From Nocardia asteroides (GTDB lineage Bacteria > Actinomycetota > Actinomycetes > Mycobacteriales > Mycobacteriaceae): a stretch of DNA of 64,000 bases. Below are positions 62,912 to 64,000 of this stretch, piece by piece (positions within the stretch are counted from its first letter, which is position 1; every line of letters begins with the position of its first letter). The notes beneath the pieces are model-generated. The model was given only the letters and a program-made list of their open reading frames with translations, ran no database searches and was not told the DNA's origin. The stretch lies in contig NZ_CP089214.1 of the NCBI RefSeq assembly GCF_021183625.1, positions 5,766,001 to 5,830,000 on the forward strand, given 5' to 3'. Both the position numbers and the translations under genes were made by a program.

Positions 62912-64000
62912 CCGATCCCGAGTTCCGCGCCGCCGCGCTGCACGACGCCGTCTCCGGGCTGCGCGAGCGCACCCCGAGCGCCTCGGCGGCCGTCCCCTTC
63001 ACGCCGTGGCAGCGCGTCATCGGCTTCGCCCTGCTCGCGCTGCTGATCGCGGGCGGGATCTTCGCGCCGATCCCGACGCTCACCACGCTCACCGCGGTGA
63101 GCACGCTGGCCTACGTCGCCGCGCTGATCGACCGGCTGGTGATCTTCCGGCGCGGGCTGCCCGCGGACGCCATCGTCCAGATCGACGACGACGAGGCGCG
63201 TGCCATCCCGGACGCCGAGCTCCCGCCCTACACCGTGCTCATGCCCGCCTACGACGAGACCGAGGTGATCGGCCAGCTCATCGCCGCCATGGCCGCGCTC
63301 GACTACCCGAAGGACAAACTGCAGATCCTGCTGCTGCTGGAGGAGGACGACGACACCACCATCGCCGCCGCGGCCGCCGCCGGGGTGGAGCAGGTGGCCA
63401 CCGTGGTCCTGGTCCCCGCCGCCGACCCGCGCACCAAACCCAAGGCCTGCAACTACGGCCTGCACTTCGCCACCGGCGAGATCCTCACCATCTACGACGC
63501 CGAGGACATCCCGGACCCGCTGCAGCTGCGCAAGGTGGTCGCCACCTTCGCCCGCTCCGACCCGAGGACCGCCTGCGTGCAGGCCAAGCTGGCCTTCCGC
63601 AACGGCAGGCAGAACCTGCTCACCGGCTGGTTCACCGTGGAGTACGACGTCTGGTTCAGCTACCTGCTGCCCGGCGTCATGCGGGTGAACGCGCCGATCC
63701 CGCTCGGCGGCACCTCCAACCACCTGCTCCGCCGGGTGCTGGACGACGTCGGCGCCTGGGACCCGTACAACGTCACCGAGGACGCCGACCTCGGGGTCCG
63801 GCTGGCGATCAACGGCTACCGCACCGCGGTGCTGAACTCGGTCACCTGGGAGGAGGCGAACAGCGACCCGATCAACTGGCTGCGCCAGCGTTCCCGCTGG
63901 TACAAGGGGTATCTACAGTCCTGGCTTGTGCACACCAGGCACCCGGTGCGGCTCTGCCGCGCGATCGGCACCGCCGCCTTCCTCCGCTTCACCCTGCTGC
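62908..64000 (+). CDS. Processive family-2 glycosyltransferase (BcsA-like), partial
   Basis: The gene runs off the right edge after 364 codons without a stop. It encodes two N-terminal membrane helices (about 34-52 and 55-74) and a GT2 domain. This has MPAYDETEVIG at the nucleotide site, the metal-binding DAED (197-200), the catalytic TEDAD (290-294) and QRSRW (327-331), the Q-x-x-R-W motif of processive beta-glycan synthases such as cellulose, chitin and hyaluronan synthases. A further membrane region begins at about 350. Start: GTG 62908, overlapping the previous stop. The product is a membrane polysaccharide synthase using a UDP-sugar. Confidence 0.9.
   Translation, partial: MTDPEFRAAALHDAVSGLRERTPSASAAVPFTPWQRVIGFALLALLIAGGIFAPIPTLTTLTAVSTLAYVAALIDRLVIFRRGLPADAIVQIDDDEARAIPDAELPPYTVLMPAYDETEVIGQLIAAMAALDYPKDKLQILLLLEEDDDTTIAAAAAAGVEQVATVVLVPAADPRTKPKACNYGLHFATGEILTIYDAEDIPDPLQLRKVVATFARSDPRTACVQAKLAFRNGRQNLLTGWFTVEYDVWFSYLLPGVMRVNAPIPLGGTSNHLLRRVLDDVGAWDPYNVTEDADLGVRLAINGYRTAVLNSVTWEEANSDPINWLRQRSRWYKGYLQSWLVHTRHPVRLCRAIGTAAFLRFTLL

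Overview
The window is high-GC actinobacterial chromosome, most likely Nocardia or a close relative. The evidence is the gene order of the division and cell-wall (dcw) cluster, which matches mycobacteria, followed by wag31, an actinobacterial translational T-box before ileS, an Emb-type arabinosyltransferase and a LexA box of the mycobacterial type. The species assignment is inference; no rRNA or tRNA gene was seen.

Layout. 1-1445: the start of a minus-strand gene (possibly metF), a SAV_6107-type HEPN protein and a DUF3040 membrane protein. 1730-22795: the dcw cluster, mraZ-rsmH-ftsL-like-ftsI-murE-murF-mraY-murD-ftsW-murG-murC-ftsQ-ftsZ-pgeF-yggS-sepF-yggT-wag31 and a small membrane protein. 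Most genes are joined by 4-bp start/stop overlaps. The mraZ promoter carries three MraZ boxes with an exact 10-bp period. 22793-26170: T-box leader and ileS. 26181-41330: galU (minus), dinX, an MTB12-like lipoprotein, a lone emb-type gene, rarD (minus), a CtpE-like P-type ATPase, a PhzF-family enzyme, a minus-strand group (membrane protein, rluD, lspA) and two lipoproteins.

41461-51896, all on the minus strand: a Rieske lipoprotein with a DUF6529 membrane protein and a Pro/Ala-rich secreted protein; acetyl-CoA synthetase; two acetate-type sodium/solute symporters, each with a small partner gene; and a LytS/LytTR two-component system placed to control one of them. This reads as a carboxylate uptake and activation locus. 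52110-55519: a small secreted protein, a decayed methyltransferase pseudogene, a conserved protein, an F420-type nitroreductase behind a striking palindrome, and an ImuA'-like gene directly behind a LexA box. 55778-59320: the replicative polymerase dnaE1.

59499-64000 holds the most unusual system: a BcsB-like protein, a polytopic protein with a large extracytoplasmic domain, and a BcsA-like processive family-2 glycosyltransferase (cut by the window edge), all coupled by 4-bp overlaps. It looks like an uncharacterised actinobacterial exopolysaccharide synthase. Several genes also appear to use leaderless starts, with a TANNNT-type -10 box ending 6-8 nt before the start codon.
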